Below, one piece after another: positions 1 through 7,238 of a stretch of DNA of 64,000 bases. The stretch's first letter is position 1. Each line of letters opens with the position of its first letter. The notes under the pieces are model-generated. The model had not been told where the DNA came from and made no database searches. It saw only the letters and a list, made by a program, of their open reading frames with translations. A program made the translations under genes and the position numbers. The DNA is from Nocardiopsis listeri NBRC 13360 (lineage in GTDB: Bacteria; Actinomycetota; Actinomycetes; Streptosporangiales; Streptosporangiaceae): NCBI RefSeq assembly GCF_001570765.1, contig NZ_BCSH01000008.1, positions 99,370-163,369 of the forward strand, read 5' to 3'.

Positions 1-1
1 T

Positions 2-310
2 TCTTCTAAGTTTCAGGTGCGCGATACATACGGAAAAAACATAGCAGGCTGGGGTCCTAATACTATCGGACCTTTACTCGACAACTTGCGCGCAGGGATG
101 TATCGAGAAGGCGAGGGAGCCTGGTTTTCGATTAAATTCACAATCACTCGACCTGGAAATTTCCAGGTCGAATATAACTACGACGAAGACCCTCACATTC
201 TCTTTCCCGCGGCATGGGGATACACCAACGACCTCAAGTACTTTCCTCGCGACTACGAACACATACCCACCTGGCTCCGACAAAAGCTCGCTGGGGAAGC
301 GGACGTATAG
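2..310 (+). CDS. C-terminal part of a YezG/DUF600-like immunity protein (5' end outside window)
   Basis: The frame is open from the left edge, so only the last 102 residues are visible; the GTG at 17 is probably internal. The visible part contains an aromatic, acidic stretch (VEYNYDEDP) followed by a YFPRDYEHIPTWL segment. That order resembles the YezG/DUF600 family, small cytoplasmic antitoxins that neutralise polymorphic (LXG/WXG-type) toxins of the same cell. If so, the cognate toxin gene should lie just left of the window. The gene is followed by an insertion sequence and has no downstream partner here. Family assignment is by pattern recognition only. Confidence 0.5.
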   Translation, partial: SSKFQVRDTYGKNIAGWGPNTIGPLLDNLRAGMYREGEGAWFSIKFTITRPGNFQVEYNYDEDPHILFPAAWGYTNDLKYFPRDYEHIPTWLRQKLAGEADV

Positions 311-424
311 GGATTCGGGTACCTGTGGTTTCACAGAACTCCATGGCAGACCGACCCTTCTACCTGAAAAAACAGACCGCACTCGTCGCAGGTGAGCTGA
401 GCAGGAACATCGAACGAACCCTAA
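311..424. other. Short intergenic stretch, left flank of the insertion sequence
   Basis: No coding pattern was seen between the immunity-like gene and the insertion sequence. The last three bases (TAA, 422-424) are the left copy of the target-site duplication. Confidence 0.5.
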
Positions 425-442
425 GAGCGTGTTTGAGAAGGG
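425..442 (+). repeat. Left terminal inverted repeat of the IS5 element
   Basis: Eighteen bases that match perfectly, in inverted orientation, the right end at 1340-1357. Confidence 0.93.
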
Positions 443-490
443 GTAACGGTCCGGGCACTTCCCCCACGCTGCTGCTGTCAGGCCGCAAGC

Positions 491-1339
491 ATGAGCCCCA
501 TGCCGCGACGCCCGACCTACCCCTCTGACCTGACCGATGAGCAGTGGGCCCTGATCGAGCCCCTGCTCCCACCGGCCAACACCGGAGGCCGACCCGAGAA
601 GCACCCCCGCCGCGACGTGGTGGACGCGATCTTGTACGTGGTGCGTACCGGCTGTTCCTGGCGGCACCTGCCCGTGGACTTCCCACCCTGGCAAACCGTG
701 TACTGGTACTTCTCCCGCTGGGAGGAAGCCACGGTCACCGAGCAGGTCATGGCCGTGCTGCGCCGTCGGGTGCGCACCGCTCAAGGACGCGGGGGCGAGC
801 CCTCGGCGGGGATCATCGACTCCCAGAGCGTCAAGGGCGCCGACACCGTCGGCCAGGGGACCAGGGGCTATGACGCGGGCAAGAAGGTCAACGGCCGTAA
901 GAGGTTCATCGTCACCGACACCCTGGGGTTGTTGCTGGTGGTGTGCGTGATGGCTGCCTCGGTTCAGGACCGGGACGGGGCCAGGACCACCTTGTTGAGT
1001 CTGTACCTGTGCACGCCGGTGCGGTTCGTGTTCGCTGACGCGGGGTTCGCGGGAAAGCTGGTGGCCTGGGCGGAGAGGTTCGTGGCCACGACTGTGCATA
1101 TCGTGCGCAAGGCTCCTGGCCAGGTGGGGTTCGCGGTGATCCCGCGGCGGTGGGTGGTGGAGCGTTCGCTGGCGTGGTTGACCGCTCACCGTCGTCTGGC
1201 ACGGGACTACGAGCGCGACCCGGCGGTGTCCGAGGCGATGGTGCGCTGGGCCGCGATCGGTCAGATGGCCCGACGCCTCGCCCGAGGACGAGATACCGTC
1301 CGTCAGCGTGCTTGGACGAGCGAAGACCTCATTTCCTGA
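491..1339 (+). CDS. IS5-family transposase (DDE type)
   Basis: This 282-residue protein cuts and rejoins the ends of its own element. The N-terminal helix-turn-helix region (residues 1-90: LTDEQWALIEPLLPP, then a GRPEKHPRR segment) is the DUF4096 domain of IS5 transposases. A DDE catalytic core follows, with the first Asp in IIDSQSVKG, the second in FVFADAGFAGK and the Glu in VERSLAWLTAHRR. Length and motif order match the family, and no frameshift is present, so it should be functional. The ATG at 491 is the first start inside the element that keeps the whole DUF4096 domain. The gene fills almost the entire element. Confidence 0.95.
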   Translation: MSPMPRRPTYPSDLTDEQWALIEPLLPPANTGGRPEKHPRRDVVDAILYVVRTGCSWRHLPVDFPPWQTVYWYFSRWEEATVTEQVMAVLRRRVRTAQGRGGEPSAGIIDSQSVKGADTVGQGTRGYDAGKKVNGRKRFIVTDTLGLLLVVCVMAASVQDRDGARTTLLSLYLCTPVRFVFADAGFAGKLVAWAERFVATTVHIVRKAPGQVGFAVIPRRWVVERSLAWLTAHRRLARDYERDPAVSEAMVRWAAIGQMARRLARGRDTVRQRAWTSEDLIS

Positions 1340-1357
1340 CCCTTCTCAAACACGCTC
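1340..1357 (-). repeat. Right terminal inverted repeat of the IS5 element
   Basis: Perfect inverted copy of 425-442. It starts directly after the transposase stop codon and is followed by the TAA target duplication. Confidence 0.93.
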
Positions 1358-1360
1358 TAA

Positions 1361-1647
1361 GGCTCATGCCTCGACCGCTGGTCACTCACGGAGATTTCGC
1401 ATCGTGATCTTGGTTCGTTGACATCGGGTGCAAGGCCCCACAGCCCGGACTGTGGCGGCCGCTGTCATTCCACGCCGTAGTCCGCCCGTTACCTCCCGGT
1501 AGGGCCTTGGCGCGAGGAAGGCGCGTGCGCGTACCTTGGGGCTGAGTACAGGCGGAGCTTGCACGCTCCTACACCTGCCTGGCCTGGAGGAGAGATCATC
1601 AAGATCACAACCGTCGTATCCGAACCCGCGGCGGAAGGACCAGCCCG
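1361..1647. other. Intergenic region upstream of the pirin operon
   Basis: No gene was recognised in these 287 bases. The stretch just before 1648 should hold the promoter of the pirin operon; no clear -35/-10 pair was picked out by eye. Confidence 0.4.
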
Positions 1648-2700
1648 ATGACCAACCCCGAGGCGAACCCGGACACCCACGTGTGCGTCGATGGTGGCCT
1701 TCCGGGGCCGTGGGCCGAGCGGGAGGGTGGAGCTCCCGTCGAGCTCATCACCGCCCGCGACGTGCCCCTGGGCGGACCGCGTGCCATGAACGTGCGCCGT
1801 ACCCTGCCGCAACGGCAGCGTTCGTTGATCGGCGCGTGGTGCTTCATCGACCACTACGGGCCGGACGACGTATCGGCCAGCGGCGGTATGGACGTGGCTC
1901 CGCACCCGCACACGGGACTTCAGACGCTGAGCTGGCTGTTCGAAGGTACCGTCGCCCACATCGACTCCGGTGGCAACAGCGCCCACGTCCTTCCCGGTGA
2001 GATGAACCTGATGACCGCCGGCGCCGGCATCTGCCATTCCCAGACCTCCACGGAGGACACCGACCGACTCCACGGGGTGCAGCTCTGGATCGCCCTCCCC
2101 GAGGAGGCGCGCAACCGGCCGGGCCGCGACTTCGAGCACTTCGTCCCCGAGCCCGTCACCTTCGACGGCGGTTCCGCGCTCGTCTTCCTCGGTTCACTGC
2201 TGGGTTCACAGTCCCCGGTGAGCATGTATTCGCCGCTGGTGGGGGCCGAGATCAGGCTCGATCCCGGCGCGGCCCTCGACCTGACGGTCGATTCCGGATT
2301 CGAGCACGGCCTGCTGGTGGACACGGGCGAGGCCATCACGCTGGAGGGCGTGCGCGTGCCCAAGGACGCCGTGGGTTACACCGGTGTGGGGAGCCGGAAC
2401 CTGCGTATCGCCAACGGCGGTGACGAGCCGGCCAGGCTCGTGCTCGTGGGAGGAGCCCCCTTCACCGAAGAGCTCGTCATGTGGTGGAACTTCCTGGGCC
2501 GTACCACCGAGGAGATCCGGCAGTACAGAGAGGAATGGCAGAACCACGGTGAGCGGTTCGGTCGCGTCGAAGGCTACGTGGGTCACGGCGGCCCGGGAAA
2601 GAACCGCGAAGGGATGGGGTGGATCCCCGCCCCTGAACTGCCACCGGTCAGGATGAGGCCGAGGAAGAACCCACCGCCCCACGCACAGATCCAGGACTGA
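1648..2700 (+). CDS. Pirin family protein
   Basis: Bicupin iron-binding protein of 350 residues. Pirins act as redox-sensing transcription cofactors or as quercetin dioxygenases. The N-terminal cupin carries the conserved metal site: HPHTGLQTLSWLFEG, a further His in VAHIDSGG, then the GEMNLMTAGAGICHSQ segment with its Glu and His. The C-terminal cupin (roughly 190-290) ends in the usual GAPFTEELVMWWNF motif, and a basic tail follows. GGAAGGA sits about nine bases before the ATG. The gene leads a likely operon with an acetyltransferase and an AhpD-like protein, which suggests an oxidative or electrophile stress role. Family call is firm; substrate is unknown. Confidence 0.93.
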   Translation: MTNPEANPDTHVCVDGGLPGPWAEREGGAPVELITARDVPLGGPRAMNVRRTLPQRQRSLIGAWCFIDHYGPDDVSASGGMDVAPHPHTGLQTLSWLFEGTVAHIDSGGNSAHVLPGEMNLMTAGAGICHSQTSTEDTDRLHGVQLWIALPEEARNRPGRDFEHFVPEPVTFDGGSALVFLGSLLGSQSPVSMYSPLVGAEIRLDPGAALDLTVDSGFEHGLLVDTGEAITLEGVRVPKDAVGYTGVGSRNLRIANGGDEPARLVLVGGAPFTEELVMWWNFLGRTTEEIRQYREEWQNHGERFGRVEGYVGHGGPGKNREGMGWIPAPELPPVRMRPRKNPPPHAQIQD

Positions 2701-2790
2701 ACCACCCCGGTCACCCACCCCGCCGGGCCGAGGCGCCGTCGTGCCAGCCATCGACCGGACCGGCACGATCCCCATGGAGAGGTCTTCGCC

Positions 2791-3183
2791 ATGACCGAGC
2801 CACAGACCGACAAAACCGGCGCTGTCGTGCATATCGCCCTTGACGAAACGCGCGCCATCAGCGCCTATACCGTGACCCTGGAGGACGGCACCCTCGCGGG
2901 CCGCGCGGACTTCATCGACCCGCCGGAAGGCGAGGACGAACGCGTCTTCTTCCACACCGAGGTCTCACCGGAGTTCGGTGGGCGGGGTCTGGGCGGACTC
3001 GTGATGCGCCAGGCCCTGGCCGACAGCGTCCGCAGGAACATCACCGTCGTACCCGTGTGCCCACTGTTCGCCAAGTACCCGAAGGAGCACGGCGAGGAGT
3101 ACACGGCCCAGGGCGGCAGGTTCCGCAAGCCGAGGCCCGCGGACCTGCAGCTGGTCCAGAAGACGACCGAGGAGCAGGCATGA
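2791..3183 (+). CDS. GNAT-like N-acetyltransferase (Gtn/YjdJ type)
   Basis: A small 130-residue acetyltransferase-fold protein. The visible acetyl-CoA loop is VSPEFGGRGLGGLVMRQAL (about residues 53-71), with the RGxG pyrophosphate-binding signature, followed by VVPVCPLFAKYPKEH. This compact arrangement is the YjdJ/Gtn subgroup, whose substrates are unknown. GGAGAGG lies upstream of the ATG. Its stop overlaps the start of the AhpD-like gene (ATGA), so the two are translationally coupled, and the pair follows pirin in the same orientation. Confidence 0.88.
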   Translation: MTEPQTDKTGAVVHIALDETRAISAYTVTLEDGTLAGRADFIDPPEGEDERVFFHTEVSPEFGGRGLGGLVMRQALADSVRRNITVVPVCPLFAKYPKEHGEEYTAQGGRFRKPRPADLQLVQKTTEEQA

Positions 3184-3638
3184 GCGCGGAGCGTCCCTAC
3201 ATCGACAAGGAACACCCCACGGTGTACAAGGCGCTCGGCAAGGCGGCCGTGGCCTCCCGGGCCGCTTCGCACGAGGCGAGTCTGGGCGATGACACCATCG
3301 AGCTGATCAACGTCCGGGTGTCCCAGATCAACGGGTGCCCGACCTGCCTGAGCATCCACGTTCCCAAGGCCCGCAAGGCCGGGGTGAAGCAGAGCGTCCT
3401 GGACGTGCTGCCGTCCTGGCGTGAGGCCGGCGTGTTCACCGACATGCAAAAGGCCGCTCTGCTCCTGGCGGAGTCCCTCACCGTCATCGACCCCACCGTC
3501 GATCGGCAGGCGATCAACGCCCGTGCGGCCGCCCACCTGACCACCGCCCAGATCTCCGCGGTGGAGTGGACGACCACGCTCATCAACGCGTTCAACCGGG
3601 TCTCGATCGCCAGTGGTCATCCCGTGATCACACGATAG
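3180..3638 (+). CDS. Carboxymuconolactone decarboxylase / AhpD-like protein
   Basis: A 152-residue all-helical protein of the CMD/AhpD family. The redox motif is clear: NGCPTCLSIH, a CxxCxxxH arrangement typical of AhpD-like alkylhydroperoxidases that reduce peroxides or peroxiredoxin partners. The ATG at 3180 is preceded by GAGGAG and overlaps the stop of the acetyltransferase. Position behind pirin and the GNAT protein suggests a peroxide or quinone stress operon; this is inference. Length and motif spacing match the family. Confidence 0.92.
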   Translation: MSAERPYIDKEHPTVYKALGKAAVASRAASHEASLGDDTIELINVRVSQINGCPTCLSIHVPKARKAGVKQSVLDVLPSWREAGVFTDMQKAALLLAESLTVIDPTVDRQAINARAAAHLTTAQISAVEWTTTLINAFNRVSIASGHPVITR

Positions 3639-3650
3639 GGAAAGCGATTT

Positions 3651-3696
3651 CCACCGCTGTAACGCCCTCCCTCCGTGAGGTGCGCTACAGCGGTGG
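3651..3696. terminator. Bidirectional hairpin after the AhpD-like gene
   Basis: The arms CCACCGCTGTA (3651-3661) and TACAGCGGTGG (3686-3696) are perfectly complementary, 24 bases apart. The hairpin lies between the AhpD-like gene and the convergent monooxygenase gene and probably ends both transcripts. No T-run follows. Confidence 0.6.
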
Positions 3697-3921
3697 GTCC
3701 CCTTTCCGGAAGCCCACCTTCTCCAACAGGGCGACGTGCTCGGCACACAGGGTTCGGGGCAAGGCGGTCACATCCGAACGGGGCTCCCGACACGGTGGTC
3801 TGCCGGCCCTCAGCAGCCCTGAGACGATTGCTGCCGCGCGCCTCTCCTACGGGCAGGGAGGGTCCGGACAGGTCGAGGACGGCTCTTCAGGCCTCCCGTC
3901 TCCCGGACCTCCCGACCGTAT

Positions 3922-5256
3922 TCAGTGCGGTGACGGCGGCCGTTCCAGACCCAAATGGCCCCGAAGCGTGTCCGCCTCGTACTCGCGACGGAACAGCCCT
4001 CGCTGTTGCAGGACGGGAACCACATGGTCCACGAAGTCCTCGATCCCGCCCGGCAACGACGGCGGCATGAGGTTGAACCCGTCCGCGCCACCGTTCTCGT
4101 ACCACCGGGTCATCCGATCGGCGATCTGCTCGGGCGTTCCGACCATGGTGCAGTGTCCGCCGCCGGCGGCCAGACGGCCCAGCAGTTGCCGCACCGTGGG
4201 CCGTTCGGAGTCGATGATGCGCAAGATGGTCTCGTAGCGTCCCTTGGGACCGGTGAACTCCTCCAGTGACGGCAGCTCGGGAACCGGCGCGTCCAACTCC
4301 CAGTCAGAACAGTCCTGTTCGGTGAACAGGCCCAGCTGCCGCAATGACTCCTCGGTCGGCAGCAATTCGTCCAGTTCGCGCTGCTTGGCTCGGGCCTCCC
4401 GTTCGGTGGAACCGACGTAGGTGACCAGTCCGGGCATGATGGCGACGGACCGAGGGTCGCGGCCCGCCTGCCGGATCCGCGCCTTGACGTCGCCGTAGTA
4501 GTCCTGGGCGCTGGGCAGGTCATAGGCCACGGAGTAGATGGCCTCGGCGCGGCGGGCCGCCAGCGTGCGTCCCTGCTCCGACGAGCCCGCTTGGAACAGC
4601 ACCGGGTTGCCCTGTACCGGGCGCGGCACGTTCAACGGTCCGTCGACCTGGAAGTGCTCTCCCCGGTGGCCGATGGGGCGCACCAGGTCCGGGTCCGCGA
4701 AGACCCCGTCCCGGTCATACTGGAAGGCCTTGTCGCTCCAGGAGTCCCACAGCCCCAGCACCACCTCCACGAACTCCTCTGCTCGCGCGTAGCGCTCCTG
4801 GTGCGCGGGCATCCGCTCGTATCCGTGGTTGCGGGCCTCGGTGTCGAACATGGACGTCACCACGTTCCAGCCCACTCGTCCTCCGCTGATGTGGTCCAGG
4901 GAGGCCAGCAGGCGTGCCGCGTGGAAGGGCGTGTAGAACGTGCTGGAGACGGTGCTGACCAGACCGATGTGCCGGGTGGCCCGGCTCATAGCCGCCAGAG
5001 TGGTCAATGGTTCGAGGAACCACCACGGGCCACTGGCGACGTCGCCTGTGGCGTGGCCGTCGGCGAAGAACACCGCGTCCAGGCGGCCGCGTTCGGCGGT
5101 GCGGGCCAGTCCTTCGAAGTAGGTGATGTCACCGATCCGTTCGGCCGGCGAGTCGGGGTGACGCCAGGCGGCCTTGTGGTGACCGCAGCCGAAGATGAAC
5201 AGGTTGAGGTGCATCCGGCGGTCGGGATCCTGGTCGGGCGCGGGAGCGGAGGCCAT
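3922..5256 (-). CDS. NtaA/SnaA/DszA-type FMN-dependent monooxygenase (luciferase-like)
   Basis: A 444-residue two-component flavin monooxygenase that uses FMNH2 supplied by a separate reductase. Family marks are MHLNLFIFGCGHHKAAWRHP near the N-terminus, FFADGH, the SRATRHIGLVSTVSSTFYTPFH block, SGGRVGWNVVTS, and PVLFQAGSSEQGR, in the order seen in NtaA (nitrilotriacetate), SnaA and DszA (sulfur heterocycles). The start at 5256 overlaps the last base of the dehydrogenase stop codon, so an apparent upstream extension is ignored. It is co-transcribed with the dehydrogenase and lies downstream of a TPP riboswitch. Substrate cannot be read from sequence; a sulfur- or nitrogen-containing heterocycle linked to thiamine is an inference. 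Confidence 0.9.
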   Translation of the reverse strand: MASAPAPDQDPDRRMHLNLFIFGCGHHKAAWRHPDSPAERIGDITYFEGLARTAERGRLDAVFFADGHATGDVASGPWWFLEPLTTLAAMSRATRHIGLVSTVSSTFYTPFHAARLLASLDHISGGRVGWNVVTSMFDTEARNHGYERMPAHQERYARAEEFVEVVLGLWDSWSDKAFQYDRDGVFADPDLVRPIGHRGEHFQVDGPLNVPRPVQGNPVLFQAGSSEQGRTLAARRAEAIYSVAYDLPSAQDYYGDVKARIRQAGRDPRSVAIMPGLVTYVGSTEREARAKQRELDELLPTEESLRQLGLFTEQDCSDWELDAPVPELPSLEEFTGPKGRYETILRIIDSERPTVRQLLGRLAAGGGHCTMVGTPEQIADRMTRWYENGGADGFNLMPPSLPGGIEDFVDHVVPVLQQRGLFRREYEADTLRGHLGLERPPSPH

Positions 5257-6038
5257 CAATTCATCACCAGCCCGCCGTCGACGACCAGATTCTGACCGGT
5301 GACCGCGCGCGCCCAAGGGGAGGCGAAGTACAGGGCCGCGTCGGCGAACTCGGCAGGGGTGGTGACCCGGCGCAGCGGTGTGGAGGAGGCGATCATGTCG
5401 AAGACGCCCTCGGGGGTGGCGGAGCTGGCGTCGGTGGTGCGCAGCAGACCACCGGAGACCATGTTGACGGTGATGCCGTCGGGGCCCAGGTCATGGGCGA
5501 GCGTACGGGTCAGCGACAACAGCGCCGCCTTGGCCGCGGTGTAGTCGTGGTAGGGGACCACCGGGTGCTGGAACAGGTTGGTGCCCACGTTGATGACCCG
5601 ACCGAACCCCTGGCCGCGCATGGAGACCAGGGCGGCTTGGACGGTGTTCAGTGCGCCGTGGACGGTACCGCTGAACTGCTGGTCGAGGTGTTGTGGGGTG
5701 AGCGTGTCGGCGTGAGGCCGTGCGTCGCCGTTGAAGGAGAAGTCGGCGAGCGCGTTGTTGACGACGGTGGAGATGGAGGAGCCGAAATGGCCCTCCGCGG
5801 CTTGGACCATCGCGGCGACCTGTTCGGGATCGCGCACGTCCGCTCGCACGGCCAAGGCGCGATCGGGGTGGGTGGCGGTGAGCTCGCCGGCTGCTTCGGC
5901 ACTGTGGAGGTAGTTGATCACCACACGGGCGCCTTGCCCCAGGAAGGCCTGGACCAGCCGGGACCCGAGCCCTCGGGCCCCGCCGGTGACGACGACCGTC
6001 TGCTGGTCGATGGGGAGCGCGGTGCGGGAAGAACTCAT
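5256..6038 (-). CDS. Short-chain dehydrogenase/reductase
   Basis: A 260-residue Rossmann-fold NAD(P)-dependent oxidoreductase of the FabG-like type. TGGARGLGS (nucleotide binding), VVNNALADF (NNAG equivalent) and YTAAK (catalytic Tyr/Lys) are present. The position 13 residues before the Tyr, normally Ser, appears to be Thr in INVGTNLF. The C-terminus ends with the usual VTGQNLVVDGGLVMN. I chose the ATG at 6038 because AAAGG lies six bases upstream. Earlier in-frame starts run towards the riboswitch. It is the first gene after the TPP riboswitch and is coupled by a one-base overlap to the flavin monooxygenase. Confidence 0.9.
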   Translation of the reverse strand: MSSSRTALPIDQQTVVVTGGARGLGSRLVQAFLGQGARVVINYLHSAEAAGELTATHPDRALAVRADVRDPEQVAAMVQAAEGHFGSSISTVVNNALADFSFNGDARPHADTLTPQHLDQQFSGTVHGALNTVQAALVSMRGQGFGRVINVGTNLFQHPVVPYHDYTAAKAALLSLTRTLAHDLGPDGITVNMVSGGLLRTTDASSATPEGVFDMIASSTPLRRVTTPAEFADAALYFASPWARAVTGQNLVVDGGLVMN

Positions 6039-6094
6039 CGGTGGCCTTTCTGACATGGGCGAAGGCGTCCCTTCGACCACCGATACCACCGGCC

Positions 6095-6186
6095 GTGTAC
6101 GGACATCCCTTCGCCGGTATGACCCGGATCAGGTTCGACGGGTGTTATCTCAGCCCGAATCAGTGGATTCAGGGCACCCCGTGTCA
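6095..6186 (-). promoter_or_regulatory. TPP riboswitch (THI element)
   Basis: Read on the minus strand, the conserved thi-box blocks appear in order: GGGGTGCCCT, then GGGCTGAGA, then ACCCG followed by GAACCTGATC, and finally TCATACCGGCGAAGGGA. These are the signature pyrimidine- and pyrophosphate-sensor loops of the thiamine pyrophosphate aptamer. It lies about 57 bases upstream of the dehydrogenase ATG. TPP normally shuts off such operons. I did not resolve the expression platform, but the short distance suggests control of ribosome access. Confidence 0.95.
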
Positions 6187-6435
6187 CTGCCGATCAAGGT
6201 AGCCCATAGGCACCGTCTCGGGCCACCGGCCGGCACCTCGCTCGTCTCCCGCTCGACGTCAGAGGCGAGCAGCGTCCTCTCGCTATGACCGCTGAGGACA
6301 AGATTTCCGCCCTCGCTGAGCTCGAACGCGTTGAAGATGGCCTGGGGACGTAGCGTCGAGCAACTTCACCGGTTCGGATTCGTTCGTCTTCTCAGCGAAC
6401 GCGACCCGGCCGCGCGGGCAGCCACCCCTCCCCGC

Positions 6436-7149
6436 TCAGGAGGCCGAACGCAGCAGAGGCGGTGTGAGCAACGAAGAGCCTCCTTTGCGGTACAGGGCGG
6501 CCGGACGCCCCGCCCGCTGGGCGCGCTGCCCCCCGCTGGGTTCCACGAACCCCTCCGCCTTGGTGACCTTGCGTCGGAAGTTGCTGGGATCCAGTTCACG
6601 CCCCCAGATCACTTCGTAGACCTCCCTTAGCTCGCTGAGGGTGAACGGTTCGGGGCAGAAGACCGTGGCGACGGTGGTGTACTCCAGCTTCTCCCGAACG
6701 CGCTCCAGCGCATCGCCGAGAATGCGGTCGTGGTCGAAGGCCAGGAGGAGGGGACCTTCCAGGATCTCCCCCACCGGCACCCAGTGGGCATGGGCCGCGT
6801 CACTTCCTCCCACGGCTTCGGGCAGGTCCGCCCCCAAGGCCAGGTAGGCGATGGTGACGACCCGCCCCCGCGGGTCACGGCCGGGATCGCCGAAGGCACC
6901 GAGTTGTTCCAGGTGAAGCCGAGAGCCGTCGATCCCGGTCTCCTCCAAGAGTTCGCGCCGAGCACCTTGGTCGAGGGTCTCCTGTCTTCGGACCCTCCCG
7001 CCGGGCAAGGCCGAGCACCCTTGGAACGGCTCCTCCCCTCTCTCGATCAACAGGACCATCAACGCCCCGTTCCTGATGGTGAAGATGGCCAGGTCCACCG
7101 TGACCAGGGACAACCCCACGTCAACGGCTCGCGCCAAGCGCTCGTCCAC
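6436..7149 (-). CDS. NrtR-like Nudix transcriptional regulator
   Basis: A 237-residue protein with an N-terminal Nudix fold (about 1-150) and a C-terminal winged helix (about 150-225), the NrtR architecture. NrtR proteins bind ADP-ribose and control NAD metabolism. The Nudix box reads G-x5-E, then seven residues, then RELLEETGI, so catalytic residues are intact, which is not always true of NrtR. The C-terminal part (FTLSELREVYEVIWG, then SNFRRKV) is the winged helix. I chose GTG at 7149 because AAGGGGGG lies four bases upstream. This leaves two palindromes free just upstream as probable operators. It is divergent from the three-gene module at 7239-10687. Confidence 0.85.
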   Translation of the reverse strand: MDERLARAVDVGLSLVTVDLAIFTIRNGALMVLLIERGEEPFQGCSALPGGRVRRQETLDQGARRELLEETGIDGSRLHLEQLGAFGDPGRDPRGRVVTIAYLALGADLPEAVGGSDAAHAHWVPVGEILEGPLLLAFDHDRILGDALERVREKLEYTTVATVFCPEPFTLSELREVYEVIWGRELDPSNFRRKVTKAEGFVEPSGGQRAQRAGRPAALYRKGGSSLLTPPLLRSAS

Positions 7150-7160
7150 TACGCCCCCCT

Positions 7161-7181
7161 TAAAGGTCATCTTGACTTTAA
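7161..7181. promoter_or_regulatory. Palindromic operator 1 between the Nudix regulator and the divergent module
   Basis: A 21-bp imperfect palindrome: TAAAGGTC, five bases, GACTTTAA. It lies 12 bases upstream of the chosen GTG of the Nudix regulator and shares its pattern with operator 2, centres about 34 bp apart. Such pairs usually bind the adjacent regulator and control both divergent units. Confidence 0.65.
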
Positions 7182-7194
7182 TCATCCGATCCAC

Positions 7195-7215
7195 TTATGG
7201 TCATCCCGACCTTAA
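7195..7215. promoter_or_regulatory. Palindromic operator 2 between the Nudix regulator and the divergent module
   Basis: A 21-bp near-perfect palindrome: TTATGGTC, five bases, GACCTTAA. It has the same half-site and spacing as operator 1 and ends 23 bases before the start of the membrane protein gene at 7239. Confidence 0.65.
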
Positions 7216-7238
7216 CTGGATCGGCACAGGAGAAGTGC

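Larger units (their letters stand above)
425..1357 (+). mobile_element. IS5-family insertion sequence, complete, 933 bp
   Basis: The element is bounded by perfect 18-bp inverted repeats, GAGCGTGTTTGAGAAGGG at 425-442 and its complement at 1340-1357. It is flanked by a 3-bp direct repeat, TAA (422-424 and 1358-1360), which fits the TNA target preference of the IS1031-like group of the IS5 family. The single transposase frame is intact. Intact ends, frame and target duplication suggest recent insertion and possible mobility. Confidence 0.93.
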
